Shown one piece after another: positions 54,183 to 63,721 of a stretch of DNA of 64,000 bases. Source of the stretch: an uncultured Bacteroidota bacterium (GTDB taxonomy: Bacteria; Bacteroidota; Bacteroidia; Flavobacteriales; Flavobacteriaceae); the NCBI GenBank assembly GCA_902622575.1, contig CACNQJ010000006.1, positions 1 through 64,000 on the forward strand, read 5' to 3'. The position numbers and the translations under genes are program-made. The notes under the pieces were generated by a model, which worked only from the letters and a program-made list of their open reading frames with translations, had not been told where the DNA came from and made no database searches. Every line of letters starts with the position of its first letter. Positions within the stretch are counted from its first letter, which is position 1.

Positions 54183-55030
54183 ACTCTTTTAATATGGTGA
54201 CTAACCAAACCGTCTATAGGTTTTCTTAGTACTCTACCAATCCTCATGTCTTTTGAAATAAGGATTTCCTTTAGCTCATCCTTTAGATAAAATGCAATTG
54301 ATCCAATAAAATGTAAAGGAACACTTTTACAATCAGAAAATTGTTCTATTTGGTTGGTTATGAATAAATTAAATCCCTTTTTAATTAATTTTTTAAAATA
54401 TGCTTCGTCCTTGTTATCAATAACAAATCTTCCAAATTTTGCTAAATAAGTATTAGGGTTTTCTCGCTTATAAATATTGTCCTTTATAGTATTTGATTTC
54501 ATATCAAAGCTCTCACTCATCAATTTTTGAACTGAGAGTGGCATTTTATTAAAATAATAATCTCTAATCAATTGTTTTCCAAAATAATTTCCGCTCGCAT
54601 CGTCCATTATCACATATCCAAGAGAATCAACTTTCTGTATAATGTTTTTTCCATCAAAATATGTGCAATTAGAGCCAGTACCCAATATGGAGGTTATTGA
54701 CTTTTGACCAAACTCACATGTAGCGTATACTGCAGCATAAGTATCTTCTTTTATATCTAAAGCTGAATTAATAAAAATCTTTTCGAAAACTTTTTTGATT
54801 AGTTGCCTGGGGAGTTCTGTGCCACATCCAGCACCATAAAAGTGTAGATGAGATATTTTTTTTCTATTTTGATATAAATCATAGTTATTAATAACTCTTT
54901 CTTCTATTATTTGTTCGGTTAAAACTTGAGGATTGAGACCTTTTGTTTGAGTATCAAATAATGTTTTACCATTATCATTTATACAAATCCAGTCAGTTTT
55001 AGTGGAGCCACTATCAACGATTAATCTCAT
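54179..55030 (-). CDS. BadF/BadG/BcrA/BcrD ATPase-family N-acetylglucosamine kinase-like protein
   Basis: A 283-residue actin-fold ATPase. The N-terminal phosphate loop is LIVDSGSTKTDWICIND; FYGAGC, SILGTGSNCTYFDG and YVIMDDASGNYFGKQLIRDY complete the fold. Homologues include GlcNAc/glucosamine kinases. It is the third gene after pfkA and gapA (6-bp gap), so a sugar-phosphorylating role feeding glycolysis is plausible; the substrate is not proven. Confidence 0.87.
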   Translation of the reverse strand: MRLIVDSGSTKTDWICINDNGKTLFDTQTKGLNPQVLTEQIIEERVINNYDLYQNRKKISHLHFYGAGCGTELPRQLIKKVFEKIFINSALDIKEDTYAAVYATCEFGQKSITSILGTGSNCTYFDGKNIIQKVDSLGYVIMDDASGNYFGKQLIRDYYFNKMPLSVQKLMSESFDMKSNTIKDNIYKRENPNTYLAKFGRFVIDNKDEAYFKKLIKKGFNLFITNQIEQFSDCKSVPLHFIGSIAFYLKDELKEILISKDMRIGRVLRKPIDGLVSHHIKRV

Positions 55031-55036
55031 CTAATA

Positions 55037-56035
55037 CTATTTGCAAAATTCTACAGCTAGATCTAAAAGTTTACTTGAGTAACCGGCTTCATTGTCATAC
55101 CAGGTTATTAGTTTATAAAATTTAGAATTTAGTTCAATTCCAGCTTTTGAGTCGATTATTGAGGTACGCACGTCACCAATAAAATCTTGAGAAACGACAT
55201 CATCAGACGAAAATCCTAAAATATTCTTCAATTCATTTTTAGAAGCACTCTCCATTTTTTTCATTATTTCATCATAAGATGTATCAGTTTTTAATTTTAC
55301 TGTTAAGTCTACAACAGAAACATTTGCAGTTGGTACTCTAAAGGCCATTCCTGTTATTTTTCCATCAAGAGATGGGATTACTTTTGTAACAGCCTTTGCA
55401 GCACCTGTAGATGCAGGTATAATATTTAATAGAGAGCTTCTGCCGGCTCTGTAATCTTTTTTTGATGGACCATCAACAGTAAACTGAGTGGCAGTTACAG
55501 CATGAACTGTTGTCATTAATGCTTCATCAACACCAAAATTATCGTTTAAAACTTTGATTGGGGGAGCTAAACAATTTGTTGTACAACTCGCATTAGAAAT
55601 AATTAAATCATTTTTATTGAGACTCTTGTGATTTACGCCCATGACATACATTGGAGCATCTTTGGAGGGGGCAGAAATGACAACCTTTGGCGCACCACCA
55701 TCGATATGAAGCTTTGCAGTTTCAAGGGTGGTAAAAATACCTGTACATTCTAAAACAACATCAACGTTCATTTTATCCCACATTATATTACTTGGGTCTC
55801 TTTCAGCTGTGATATGAATTTTACTCTTTCCCACTGATAAAATATTTCCATCAAAGGAAACATCAGAATTTACTTTCCCGTGGACAGAATCGTATTTGAG
55901 GAGATATGCCAAATGCTTTATATCTAATAAGTCATTTATCGCAACAATCTCTACGTCATTTCTCAAATGAGATAGCCTTAGTACCATTCTACCAATTCTG
56001 CCAAATCCATTTATACCAATCTTGATCTTTTCCAT
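55037..56035 (-). CDS. gapA: Type I glyceraldehyde-3-phosphate dehydrogenase
   Basis: A 332-residue glycolytic enzyme. The NAD motif is [14 protein letters not shown], the catalytic Cys is in [14 protein letters not shown], and [20 protein letters not shown] plus [15 protein letters not shown] are standard. Asp at NDLLD suggests NAD rather than NADP preference. It lies between pfkA (9 bp) and the sugar kinase-like gene (6 bp), forming a small glycolysis operon. Confidence 0.97.
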   Translation of the reverse strand: MEKIKIGINGFGRIGRMVLRLSHLRNDVEIVAINDLLDIKHLAYLLKYDSVHGKVNSDVSFDGNILSVGKSKIHITAERDPSNIMWDKMNVDVVLECTGIFTTLETAKLHIDGGAPKVVISAPSKDAPMYVMGVNHKSLNKNDLIISNASCTTNCLAPPIKVLNDNFGVDEALMTTVHAVTATQFTVDGPSKKDYRAGRSSLLNIIPASTGAAKAVTKVIPSLDGKITGMAFRVPTANVSVVDLTVKLKTDTSYDEIMKKMESASKNELKNILGFSSDDVVSQDFIGDVRTSIIDSKAGIELNSKFYKLITWYDNEAGYSSKLLDLAVEFCK

Positions 56036-56044
56036 TTTATTTTT

Positions 56045-57019
56045 TTATGTGTTCATAATTTTAGACATCCTTAACAATTCTTTGTTAATCTTAGTTTTCC
56101 CTTTTATTGCTTTATTTAAGGGAGTAAAAGTTATTTTACCGCTATTTATACCTATCATTAAGCCATGATTATTTTCAATCAAGCTTTCTACTGCCCTGAC
56201 TCCAAGTTGAGTACCAAGCACTCTGTCAAAACAAGTTGGTGATCCTCCCCTTTGAATATGACCTAATACAGATACTCTTGTTTCGTATCTAGGTAAAGTA
56301 TCTTCAATTTTTGATGCTAAGTCAAAAACGTTTTTTCCAGTCTTATCACCTTCTGCAACTACAATGATACTTGATGTTTTTCCAGATTTTTTGCTAGTTT
56401 TTAAAGAATTAATCAAATTATCAAAGCTCATATTTACCTCTGGAATCAATATTTCTTGTGCACCAATAGCAAGGCCAGAATTTAAAGCTATATAGCCTGC
56501 ATCAGCACCCATTACCTCAACTAAAAATAATCTATGGTGGGATATTGCTGTATCTCTTATTTTATCAATAGCATCCATAACTGTATTTAATGCGGTATCA
56601 TAACCTAACGTATGAGTCGTACCAAATAAATCATTGTCAATAGTACCTGGAATGCCCACAACTGGAAAACCAAATTCTTTTTCTAATAACATAGCTCCAG
56701 TAAACGATCCATCACCACCAATTACAATCAAACCATCAATTTCTGCCTTTTTTAAGTTTTCATGGGCTTGACTTCTACCTGCTTTTGTTTTAAATTCCTC
56801 ACATCTCGCTGAATATAGAAATGTACCACCTCTATTGATTATACCTCTTACACTTCTTGTATTTAAAATTTTAGTATTATTCTCAATAAGTCCTGAAAAT
56901 CCCCTCACAATTCCAATACACTTCTTATCATAATGTGCACAAGTTCTTACAACCGATCTAATTGCCGAATTCATTCCTGGTGAATCACCACCAGACGTTA
57001 AAACTCCAATAGTTTTCAT
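56045..57019 (-). CDS. pfkA: ATP-dependent 6-phosphofructokinase
   Basis: About 324 residues. ATP-site GGDSPGMNSAIR and GGDGSFTGAMLL, the catalytic Asp in GIPGTIDNDLFGT, and the fructose-6-phosphate site in FLVEVMGADAGY and VLGHIQRGGSPTCFDR identify it. The Gly in GGDG fits the ATP-type enzyme. ATG 57019 is preferred over an in-frame TTG at 57031 that lies in the promoter box. It is the first gene of the pfkA-gapA-kinase unit. Confidence 0.96.
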   Translation of the reverse strand: MKTIGVLTSGGDSPGMNSAIRSVVRTCAHYDKKCIGIVRGFSGLIENNTKILNTRSVRGIINRGGTFLYSARCEEFKTKAGRSQAHENLKKAEIDGLIVIGGDGSFTGAMLLEKEFGFPVVGIPGTIDNDLFGTTHTLGYDTALNTVMDAIDKIRDTAISHHRLFLVEVMGADAGYIALNSGLAIGAQEILIPEVNMSFDNLINSLKTSKKSGKTSSIIVVAEGDKTGKNVFDLASKIEDTLPRYETRVSVLGHIQRGGSPTCFDRVLGTQLGVRAVESLIENNHGLMIGINSGKITFTPLNKAIKGKTKINKELLRMSKIMNT

Positions 57020-57028
57020 ATCAACACG

Positions 57029-57036
57029 CAAAATTA
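57029..57036 (-). promoter_or_regulatory. Candidate -7 box (TAATTTTG) for pfkA operon
   Basis: Minus-strand TAATTTTG, an exact TAnnTTTG match, 9 bp before the pfkA ATG. The 45-bp gap to the upstream oxidoreductase gene leaves room for only this promoter. No clear TTG -33 element is seen. Confidence 0.5.
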
Positions 57037-57064
57037 CGTTATATTTTTAAATTGGGGTAAAATA

Positions 57065-58207
57065 CTAAGAATCTAGTTCCACCCAAATGTTGCCGTTTTT
57101 ATTCGATTTAACAGCCTTTTCAATAAATTCCATACCTCTTACCCCCTCTTGGATTGTGGGAAATTCGCCTTTTTCATTTTTTTCAAGTCTTATTGCCCTA
57201 GCTACTCCCCTATATATGTTACCCATTGCATCAAAAATACCCTCAGGATGCCCTGCAGGTAATTTAGTCCCGTCGAGTGATAGATTTGTATTATATGCAT
57301 GCCCTGGTTTTAAAACTTGTAATGGTTTATCGCTTGTGTAGTGATAGAGATAATTAGGATTTTCTTGTTCCCATGCTAATGAGCCTTTAGATCCATAAAC
57401 ACTAATACTTAAACTATTTTCAAGTCCAGTCGCAATTTGAGTAGATCTAATTGTTCCTTTGCACCCATTTTCCATTCTAACCAAAACACTAACATCAATA
57501 TCAAGTGGATTATCGTCATATAAATTATTTAAGTCAGCAAGTATTTTTTTTACTTTCATACCGCATACCAATTCAAGCATATTGAAAGCATGAGTACCTA
57601 TATCAGCGAGACAAGAGCTTATACCACTAACCTCAGGGTTCAGCCTCCAAGTTGACTTTCTTTGATCCTTATCATGAATAATATCATTAATCCAACCTTG
57701 AAAATAGGTTGAATCAACTCTTTGAATTTCACCAATTACATCTTCAGAAATCATTTTAGTCATTTGTCTTACCATTGGATAACCAGTATAGGTATGAGTA
57801 ACTGCAAAAACCAAATTATTGGATTCCTTGATATCTCTTAACTCCAGAGCCTCATTTAATGTTATAGACAAAGGCTTTTCGCATATTACATGAAAACCAT
57901 TTTTGAGAAAAGTTTTTGCCATAGGAAAGTGTAAAAAATTTGGAGTTAAAATACATACTGCCTCAATTTTCTTTTCTGAATCAAGACCAGATTCAACTTT
58001 AGCCATTTCCTCATAATCATTATATACTCTAGAAAGATCCAAGCCCAAATCTATGGCAGTAGCTTTATTTATTTCTTGATTTGAGCTAAACACACCCCCA
58101 ATAATTTGATAACGATCAAACATAACTGCAGCTACTTTGTGCAATACACCTATTAGTGAATCATTACCTCCTCCTATGAAACCAAGTCTAATTTTTTTAC
58201 TAGGCAT
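57065..58207 (-). CDS. Gfo/Idh/MocA family oxidoreductase
   Basis: A 380-residue NAD(P)-dependent sugar oxidoreductase. The Rossmann loop LGFIGGGNDSLIGVLHKVAA is followed by LTPNFLHFPMAK and the catalytic-region Lys in HVICEKPLSITLNEALEL; DIGTHAFNMLELVCG contains the active-site His. It starts 8 bp inside the 3' end of the MFS transporter gene, so uptake and oxidation of a sugar, inositol or related polyol are probably coupled. The actual substrate is unknown. Confidence 0.9.
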   Translation of the reverse strand: MPSKKIRLGFIGGGNDSLIGVLHKVAAVMFDRYQIIGGVFSSNQEINKATAIDLGLDLSRVYNDYEEMAKVESGLDSEKKIEAVCILTPNFLHFPMAKTFLKNGFHVICEKPLSITLNEALELRDIKESNNLVFAVTHTYTGYPMVRQMTKMISEDVIGEIQRVDSTYFQGWINDIIHDKDQRKSTWRLNPEVSGISSCLADIGTHAFNMLELVCGMKVKKILADLNNLYDDNPLDIDVSVLVRMENGCKGTIRSTQIATGLENSLSISVYGSKGSLAWEQENPNYLYHYTSDKPLQVLKPGHAYNTNLSLDGTKLPAGHPEGIFDAMGNIYRGVARAIRLEKNEKGEFPTIQEGVRGMEFIEKAVKSNKNGNIWVELDS

Positions 58208-59420
58208 TGTTATATCTAATTTTTTCTAATTTTTTTCTATTTAAGTACAGTATTCCAAAGAATAAAATTAATATTAGGGGGAAGAAAGTAATATTTCCAA
58301 GAGTAGCTTTTCCTGCTGCTATTTCCGCAAGATCCTGCGATAATCCCGAATCAATAGCAAGTTGTGTATTTTCATCAATCCATGACCCTATTACGGGTTG
58401 CCATATTCCAGTAGCAAACATACCCATCCCACCTACTAGCGACATACCTAAAGCACCTGTTTTTGGAAGATATTCAGAAACAAAACCAATCATGGTTGGC
58501 CAGAAATAACAAACACCAAAAGCAAATAATATCGCTACAAAGTATAAGGACGTACCGTCAACTACGGACATTAAGTAAATAGCTATTGTCGATACTATTG
58601 CAGACATGAAGAGAACTCCCACTGGATTTAATTTATGAACAATTGGGCCCGCAAAATATCTTCCAACAGCCATTACGCCTGTAACCATTGCCAAAATTAG
58701 CATAGGGCTAGCTCCAGATTTGTCCAAAAGTGGGACTAACCACTGTTGTGTTCCCAGTTCTGTTACTGCTGTTAATGTCATACAAGCCGCAATAAAAATA
58801 AACAAAGGGGTAAATAATGATTTTATATTTAAACCTGTATCGGTTTCAATATTTTCTGATTCAGGAAATAAAGATTTGTAAAACATATAGCCATAAATCA
58901 ATGTTGGAATTATCATGGTAGCAATTTTCAACTGCCATCCCATCGACATTATGTTTAATAATTCAACAGTAAGGGAACCTACTACGATACCACCTGGAAA
59001 CCAAACATGAAATTTATTTAACATTGTTGTTCTGTTATTTGAATACATATCAGCAATAAGGGGATTACAAGCTGCCTCAACAGATCCATTCGCAAAACCA
59101 ATCAAAAATGATGAAATTAAAAGTGTTGTGAAACCATCCGCGTATATCGTCATAACTAAGCCAACCAAGTGAGAGAGAAAAGCTGCAACTAATAATTTCT
59201 TTGGCCCAAAATAATTATATAAGAGTCCGCCGAAAATTGTTGCTACTGGAAAACCCCAAAATGCCATCAAATTAATCCAACCTAATTCTTTATTATTCAA
59301 CCCAAAATCTACACCTAGTTCAACAAGAATACCTGCCCTTATAGCAAATGTCATGGCTGTTACAGTGAGTGCAATACATGAAGCATTAAATAATGCCTTT
59401 TTTGAAATATTTATCTCCAT
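58200..59420 (-). CDS. MFS sugar transporter
   Basis: A 406-residue major facilitator protein with about twelve hydrophobic helices, for example MAFWGFPVATIFGGLLYNYF and VLFMSAIVSTIAIYLM. It has a family-typical Gly-rich loop (GFANGSVEAACNPLIADM) resembling FHS-type sugar:proton symporters. It is coupled to the downstream Gfo/Idh/MocA oxidoreductase by an 8-bp overlap, which suggests its substrate is oxidised by that enzyme. It lies 39 bp after tamB on the same strand. Substrate unknown. Confidence 0.88.
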   Translation of the reverse strand: MEINISKKALFNASCIALTVTAMTFAIRAGILVELGVDFGLNNKELGWINLMAFWGFPVATIFGGLLYNYFGPKKLLVAAFLSHLVGLVMTIYADGFTTLLISSFLIGFANGSVEAACNPLIADMYSNNRTTMLNKFHVWFPGGIVVGSLTVELLNIMSMGWQLKIATMIIPTLIYGYMFYKSLFPESENIETDTGLNIKSLFTPLFIFIAACMTLTAVTELGTQQWLVPLLDKSGASPMLILAMVTGVMAVGRYFAGPIVHKLNPVGVLFMSAIVSTIAIYLMSVVDGTSLYFVAILFAFGVCYFWPTMIGFVSEYLPKTGALGMSLVGGMGMFATGIWQPVIGSWIDENTQLAIDSGLSQDLAEIAAGKATLGNITFFPLILILFFGILYLNRKKLEKIRYNNA

Positions 59421-59459
59421 TATTTTATTTGATTTAGTTGTTATTTCTAAAGATATAAA

Positions 59460-62400
59460 TTATTTCTTTTTATTTTTTTTAATTTTTTGAATTAACTCAG
59501 AAAAAGAGTCGAATTCAACATCATATGAAATACCAATTCCTTGAGTATAACCTATCTCATCACCAAAAAACTGATACTCATTTTCTTTATTAAAAATTCT
59601 TGCTTTTAAGTTTCCCAAATCATTTAATAAGAATTCAATTTGAACATCACCTAAAATTACATTTTCTTCTGTACCACTAACTGGAACACCAATTTTTCCA
59701 TTAATTAAAATCCTGTCACTTATTTCACTTTGGAGTGAAAGGCCAATTCTATCTCTGTTCAATAAGCTAGATGATGAAAACCTATCCCCTTGTGAATAGT
59801 TAACCCCAATATTCATTTTATCGTCCGGATTAGTAAAAATCTCATCGATTATTCCCGATGCCCTCTGAAAAAGATTATTAGTTATGGTTTGAGATGAAAC
59901 TAATGAATTTGATCCTCCGCTAGTAAAAAAACCTTGACTGATTAATGAAATTGCTTGAGTTTGCTTCTTTTCATAATCATTTAAATAATAATCTAATTCT
60001 GATTTAATTGAACCTCTCGTATTTGGAAAAATAATTTCAAACTTAGGTGTTTGTAAGTTTGATAACTCACCTGTCAATAATACATTTACATATGTTGGTA
60101 TTTTTCTATTAAATGATGCATTTTGAATCAATGGTGCAGGGTTAGCTCCACCAGGTACCTCATAAATAGCCTCAGCATTTATTACACCCTTATACGGGTT
60201 TCCATCCCATATAATATTTGCACCTTTTTTTATTTCAAAAATTCTTTCAACAAATCCAAAATTTTTATAATGATATTTTCCGAAATCAGTAGTGAACTCA
60301 CCTTTTATATTAAAATTTCCTGAATAATCAGAGTTTAATAAAAAGTCACCTTCACCCCTACCAGATAATTTTGACCCGCTGTCCTCATCAAAAATTATGT
60401 CCAATTCAGCGTTATTATTAACATTTAGATTGATAAAAACTTCTAGTCCCTGATTGGCATCAGAAATATTAATAGTATTATCATTAGAGGAAAATTTTAA
60501 ATATGACAGGCTTCCAACTCCATCATCGTATTTGATTGGTATAGTAATTTTAGTATCCTTATTAGTTGATCCAGTAATGTTAATGTCTAAGTTTTTTCCA
60601 GGTCCATAGAACACTGCATCTCCATTAAACATACCCAAACCAAAATAAATGTCATTATCATCAACTGTAGTATTGATTGCTAAAAGATTGTCAGAATCAA
60701 TTTTGAAGTCCAAAAACCAATCTTTGAGCCTCTTATGGTTAATACTTCCCTCCAAAATACCAGTTGTATTTTTAAAAACGTCTTGTATTGTAAAATTTTC
60801 CATCTTTATAGACATTTTATCAAGTTTAAATGAAGGATTTTCAGGAAATTTATATCTAACACCCAAGTATGGAACATCAAAGCTTGAGTTCACGGCTTTT
60901 ATATATCCATAAAAATATGGTTCTTTAAAGGATCCCGTTACAGTAAATTTAGAATCAAAGTATCCCTCAAAATTTTGCAATACATTTTCACCAATAGCAG
61001 AGAAAGGCTTAATTTCAAAATTCTTAGAACTAACATTTAAAGCAATTGGGTAATCTTCGCTGTCGATTTGAAAAGAACCATCTGCATTAAAAATATTTGC
61101 ACCATTATTACTTATTTTTATATCCAAATCATACTTATCACGTAAAACAGAATTATCAATCTTTACAAAAGCATCTCCTAACAAGTACCCATTAGCAGAG
61201 AAATCGTTAATTATAATTCCAGATTGTCCTGTATAAAAATCACCCACTTTGTTTAGTATAATTTTCCCATTTATTAAGCCTTCATACAAAATATTTTTAG
61301 GCTTGGGGATTAGAGATGAAAAACCAACATTTTCAAAAATTGATTCAAAATCAAATTGATCTTTGTTATTTAAATATCTAAATTCAATGACTTGATTTTC
61401 GGACCTTAACTTAGTTGATTTCAATTCAATGTAGTTATTGCTAACTATGAACTTATTTTTTTCAGATGAAAATGACTTATCTAGTTCCCATTTGTTATTA
61501 TTATAATCAAATGAGATTTTGGAAAAAGAAAATAATGATCTCTGGTTTTTATCGATTGTATGTCTAAAGTTGATATGGTTTGCACCATTTTTTGAATTAA
61601 AATTTATATCAAAATCTGTATTATCGTTTTTAAAAGAGGTAATGATCATTAGATCTTTACCATCAAAAAAATTAGATTGGAAGTCACTAGATTTAAAATA
61701 ACCTGTATTGTCATTAATTTTTACATTAATATTTTTAAGACTAAACTCTTTTGCTTTTAAAAAAGGACTAGTTAAAATAAACTCATATGATTTATCTTCA
61801 TTGAAATTTCCTCTGACGAATGTGTTCTCATCAATCAATATTTCACTATTCAAAACACTAGCTATTTTAGGTTTTAAATTTAAGTTAAAACTCACTTCAT
61901 CATAAGAATAATAACTGCTATCAAAGTTTTTATAATTTGCCAAAACATGTTTTGCTAAAATATCTGGAAGTTGCAGGAAATTTAAGTCACCAATAATTAT
62001 TCCACTAAGAGCATCCGGAGAGTTTATACTGTAAAATCTTTTATCATTGTTAATCCTAGATTGAGCCAGTAACTCATCAAAGTTATATGTATTAGCACCT
62101 GAAAAATATTTAAAATCACTAAATGAAATATCTCCAATTAAATCTTTGATATTACTTCCTCTCATTTTAGTTGTTATATTTCCTGATAATGTATTGTTTT
62201 CTACAGAGGTCAAACCAAGCATACCAATATTGGCTTTTATAATATTTGTTGAAAAATCAAAGTCAATTAATTCATCAGAGTAGTCAATAAGACCGGTGAA
62301 ATCCATTTCAAGATTTTCATCTACAACATTCAAAGTTCCATTAAAAATATTATCAGATACATCACCTAATACATTAATGTCACTGTAATTATAATTGTTA

Positions 62401-63698
62401 ATACTCAAATCTTGTATGTTTCCCTCCAAACTGGAGTTTAGCAATTCAGGTGTAAATCCTTTACCATCAATACTAAATTGAAATGTAGACTTACCTAAAA
62501 ATGGTAATGTTATAAAACTAGATAGCTCAACATTATCACCTTTAAAAGTACCTACATAGCTAGCATTATCTATATTTTGAAAATCATAAATATCTAAGTC
62601 AGAATAAATTTTGCCACCCTTGTTTTCTAAGTATATATTAGATTTAATTCTCTCTGATTTATAAATTAAATCACCTTTTAAAACGAATTCACCCATCGAT
62701 TGCAAAGAGGAAGGCAAAATTGTACCAAAAATATTCGGGTAGATATCCTGAAGTTCATATGATGATGATTTTAGTTCTTTAAAATTTAACAGGATATTCG
62801 ATAATTTCCCCTCTTTAGGAAAATCAAATTCTAAAGTTGAATTCAAAGTTGTTTTAGAATTAGATAATTTAAATTCGGAGAATAGCACTTTTTTAATACC
62901 ACCTCTAAATTTTGCATTAATAATAAATTCATTGTTTTTTGAACCTGAAATGAAATCGACTGTGTTAATGTTAGAATTAAGTATGGTGCCCTCATATTTT
63001 AGACTATCAATATTTTCAATTTTACTTAATTCTATATTTGAGTTAAATGAGGAATTATCAACTAGAAAATTTAATTTTTCTAGTTGTATTGAATTATTTT
63101 GCAATGTAAAATTTAAATTGATTTTTTCGAGTTTTTTATAATCGAACAAATCCATTTTTGATTCAAAAACAGAAAATTTTAAAGAATCCTTGATAAATTT
63201 TAAATCTTTGATGTTTAAATCAAGTTTATTTTCATTATTATTTTTTAAAAAATTAAAATCTCTAATAGCTAGGTTTCTTATTATTATGTTGTTATTACTG
63301 GTCGAATTATTTATTAATAAATCAATGTTTTCGTAGTTATCTAAAAAAAATACACCATCATTAATTGATACATTTTCAAAATCAAAATTATTATTTACAA
63401 GTGCATTTTGTACACTTTTAGGGTTAACAATGATTTTTGGTGAATAAAAAAGAGTATCATTTGAGGAATTAAAAACTATAATATTATCAAATGATAAATT
63501 GCCAGAAAAATTAAAATCAACATCTTCAAGTTCAATTTTGTAATTACTTTTTTTTGAAAATTCATTGGAAATAATATTCTGGAGATTATTTTCTACATAT
63601 GAAAAAATAACTGAGAACAGTATTATAACAAAAAAGATAAAAATTAAAATATTTCTTTTTTTATTATTTGAAAAAATATTTTTGATATTTGATAACAT
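59460..63698 (-). CDS. Translocation and assembly module TamB-like protein
   Basis: About 1412 residues. An N-terminal membrane helix (ILIFIFFVIILFSVIFSYV) is followed by AsmA-like beta-rich repeats over most of the length, and the C-terminal DUF490/TamB domain contains GRGEGDFLLNSDYSGNFNIK, YEVPGGANPAPLIQNASF and KFEIIFPNTRGSIKSELDYY. TamB-type proteins bridge the periplasm and move lipids or aid outer-membrane protein assembly. ATG 63698 is chosen over TTG 63716. It is divergent from tsaD (23 bp between starts). Confidence 0.9.
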   Translation of the reverse strand: MLSNIKNIFSNNKKRNILIFIFFVIILFSVIFSYVENNLQNIISNEFSKKSNYKIELEDVDFNFSGNLSFDNIIVFNSSNDTLFYSPKIIVNPKSVQNALVNNNFDFENVSINDGVFFLDNYENIDLLINNSTSNNNIIIRNLAIRDFNFLKNNNENKLDLNIKDLKFIKDSLKFSVFESKMDLFDYKKLEKINLNFTLQNNSIQLEKLNFLVDNSSFNSNIELSKIENIDSLKYEGTILNSNINTVDFISGSKNNEFIINAKFRGGIKKVLFSEFKLSNSKTTLNSTLEFDFPKEGKLSNILLNFKELKSSSYELQDIYPNIFGTILPSSLQSMGEFVLKGDLIYKSERIKSNIYLENKGGKIYSDLDIYDFQNIDNASYVGTFKGDNVELSSFITLPFLGKSTFQFSIDGKGFTPELLNSSLEGNIQDLSINNYNYSDINVLGDVSDNIFNGTLNVVDENLEMDFTGLIDYSDELIDFDFSTNIIKANIGMLGLTSVENNTLSGNITTKMRGSNIKDLIGDISFSDFKYFSGANTYNFDELLAQSRINNDKRFYSINSPDALSGIIIGDLNFLQLPDILAKHVLANYKNFDSSYYSYDEVSFNLNLKPKIASVLNSEILIDENTFVRGNFNEDKSYEFILTSPFLKAKEFSLKNINVKINDNTGYFKSSDFQSNFFDGKDLMIITSFKNDNTDFDINFNSKNGANHINFRHTIDKNQRSLFSFSKISFDYNNNKWELDKSFSSEKNKFIVSNNYIELKSTKLRSENQVIEFRYLNNKDQFDFESIFENVGFSSLIPKPKNILYEGLINGKIILNKVGDFYTGQSGIIINDFSANGYLLGDAFVKIDNSVLRDKYDLDIKISNNGANIFNADGSFQIDSEDYPIALNVSSKNFEIKPFSAIGENVLQNFEGYFDSKFTVTGSFKEPYFYGYIKAVNSSFDVPYLGVRYKFPENPSFKLDKMSIKMENFTIQDVFKNTTGILEGSINHKRLKDWFLDFKIDSDNLLAINTTVDDNDIYFGLGMFNGDAVFYGPGKNLDINITGSTNKDTKITIPIKYDDGVGSLSYLKFSSNDNTINISDANQGLEVFINLNVNNNAELDIIFDEDSGSKLSGRGEGDFLLNSDYSGNFNIKGEFTTDFGKYHYKNFGFVERIFEIKKGANIIWDGNPYKGVINAEAIYEVPGGANPAPLIQNASFNRKIPTYVNVLLTGELSNLQTPKFEIIFPNTRGSIKSELDYYLNDYEKKQTQAISLISQGFFTSGGSNSLVSSQTITNNLFQRASGIIDEIFTNPDDKMNIGVNYSQGDRFSSSSLLNRDRIGLSLQSEISDRILINGKIGVPVSGTEENVILGDVQIEFLLNDLGNLKARIFNKENEYQFFGDEIGYTQGIGISYDVEFDSFSELIQKIKKNKKK

Positions 63699-63721
63699 TA
63701 TATTTATAAAAAACAAAGATT

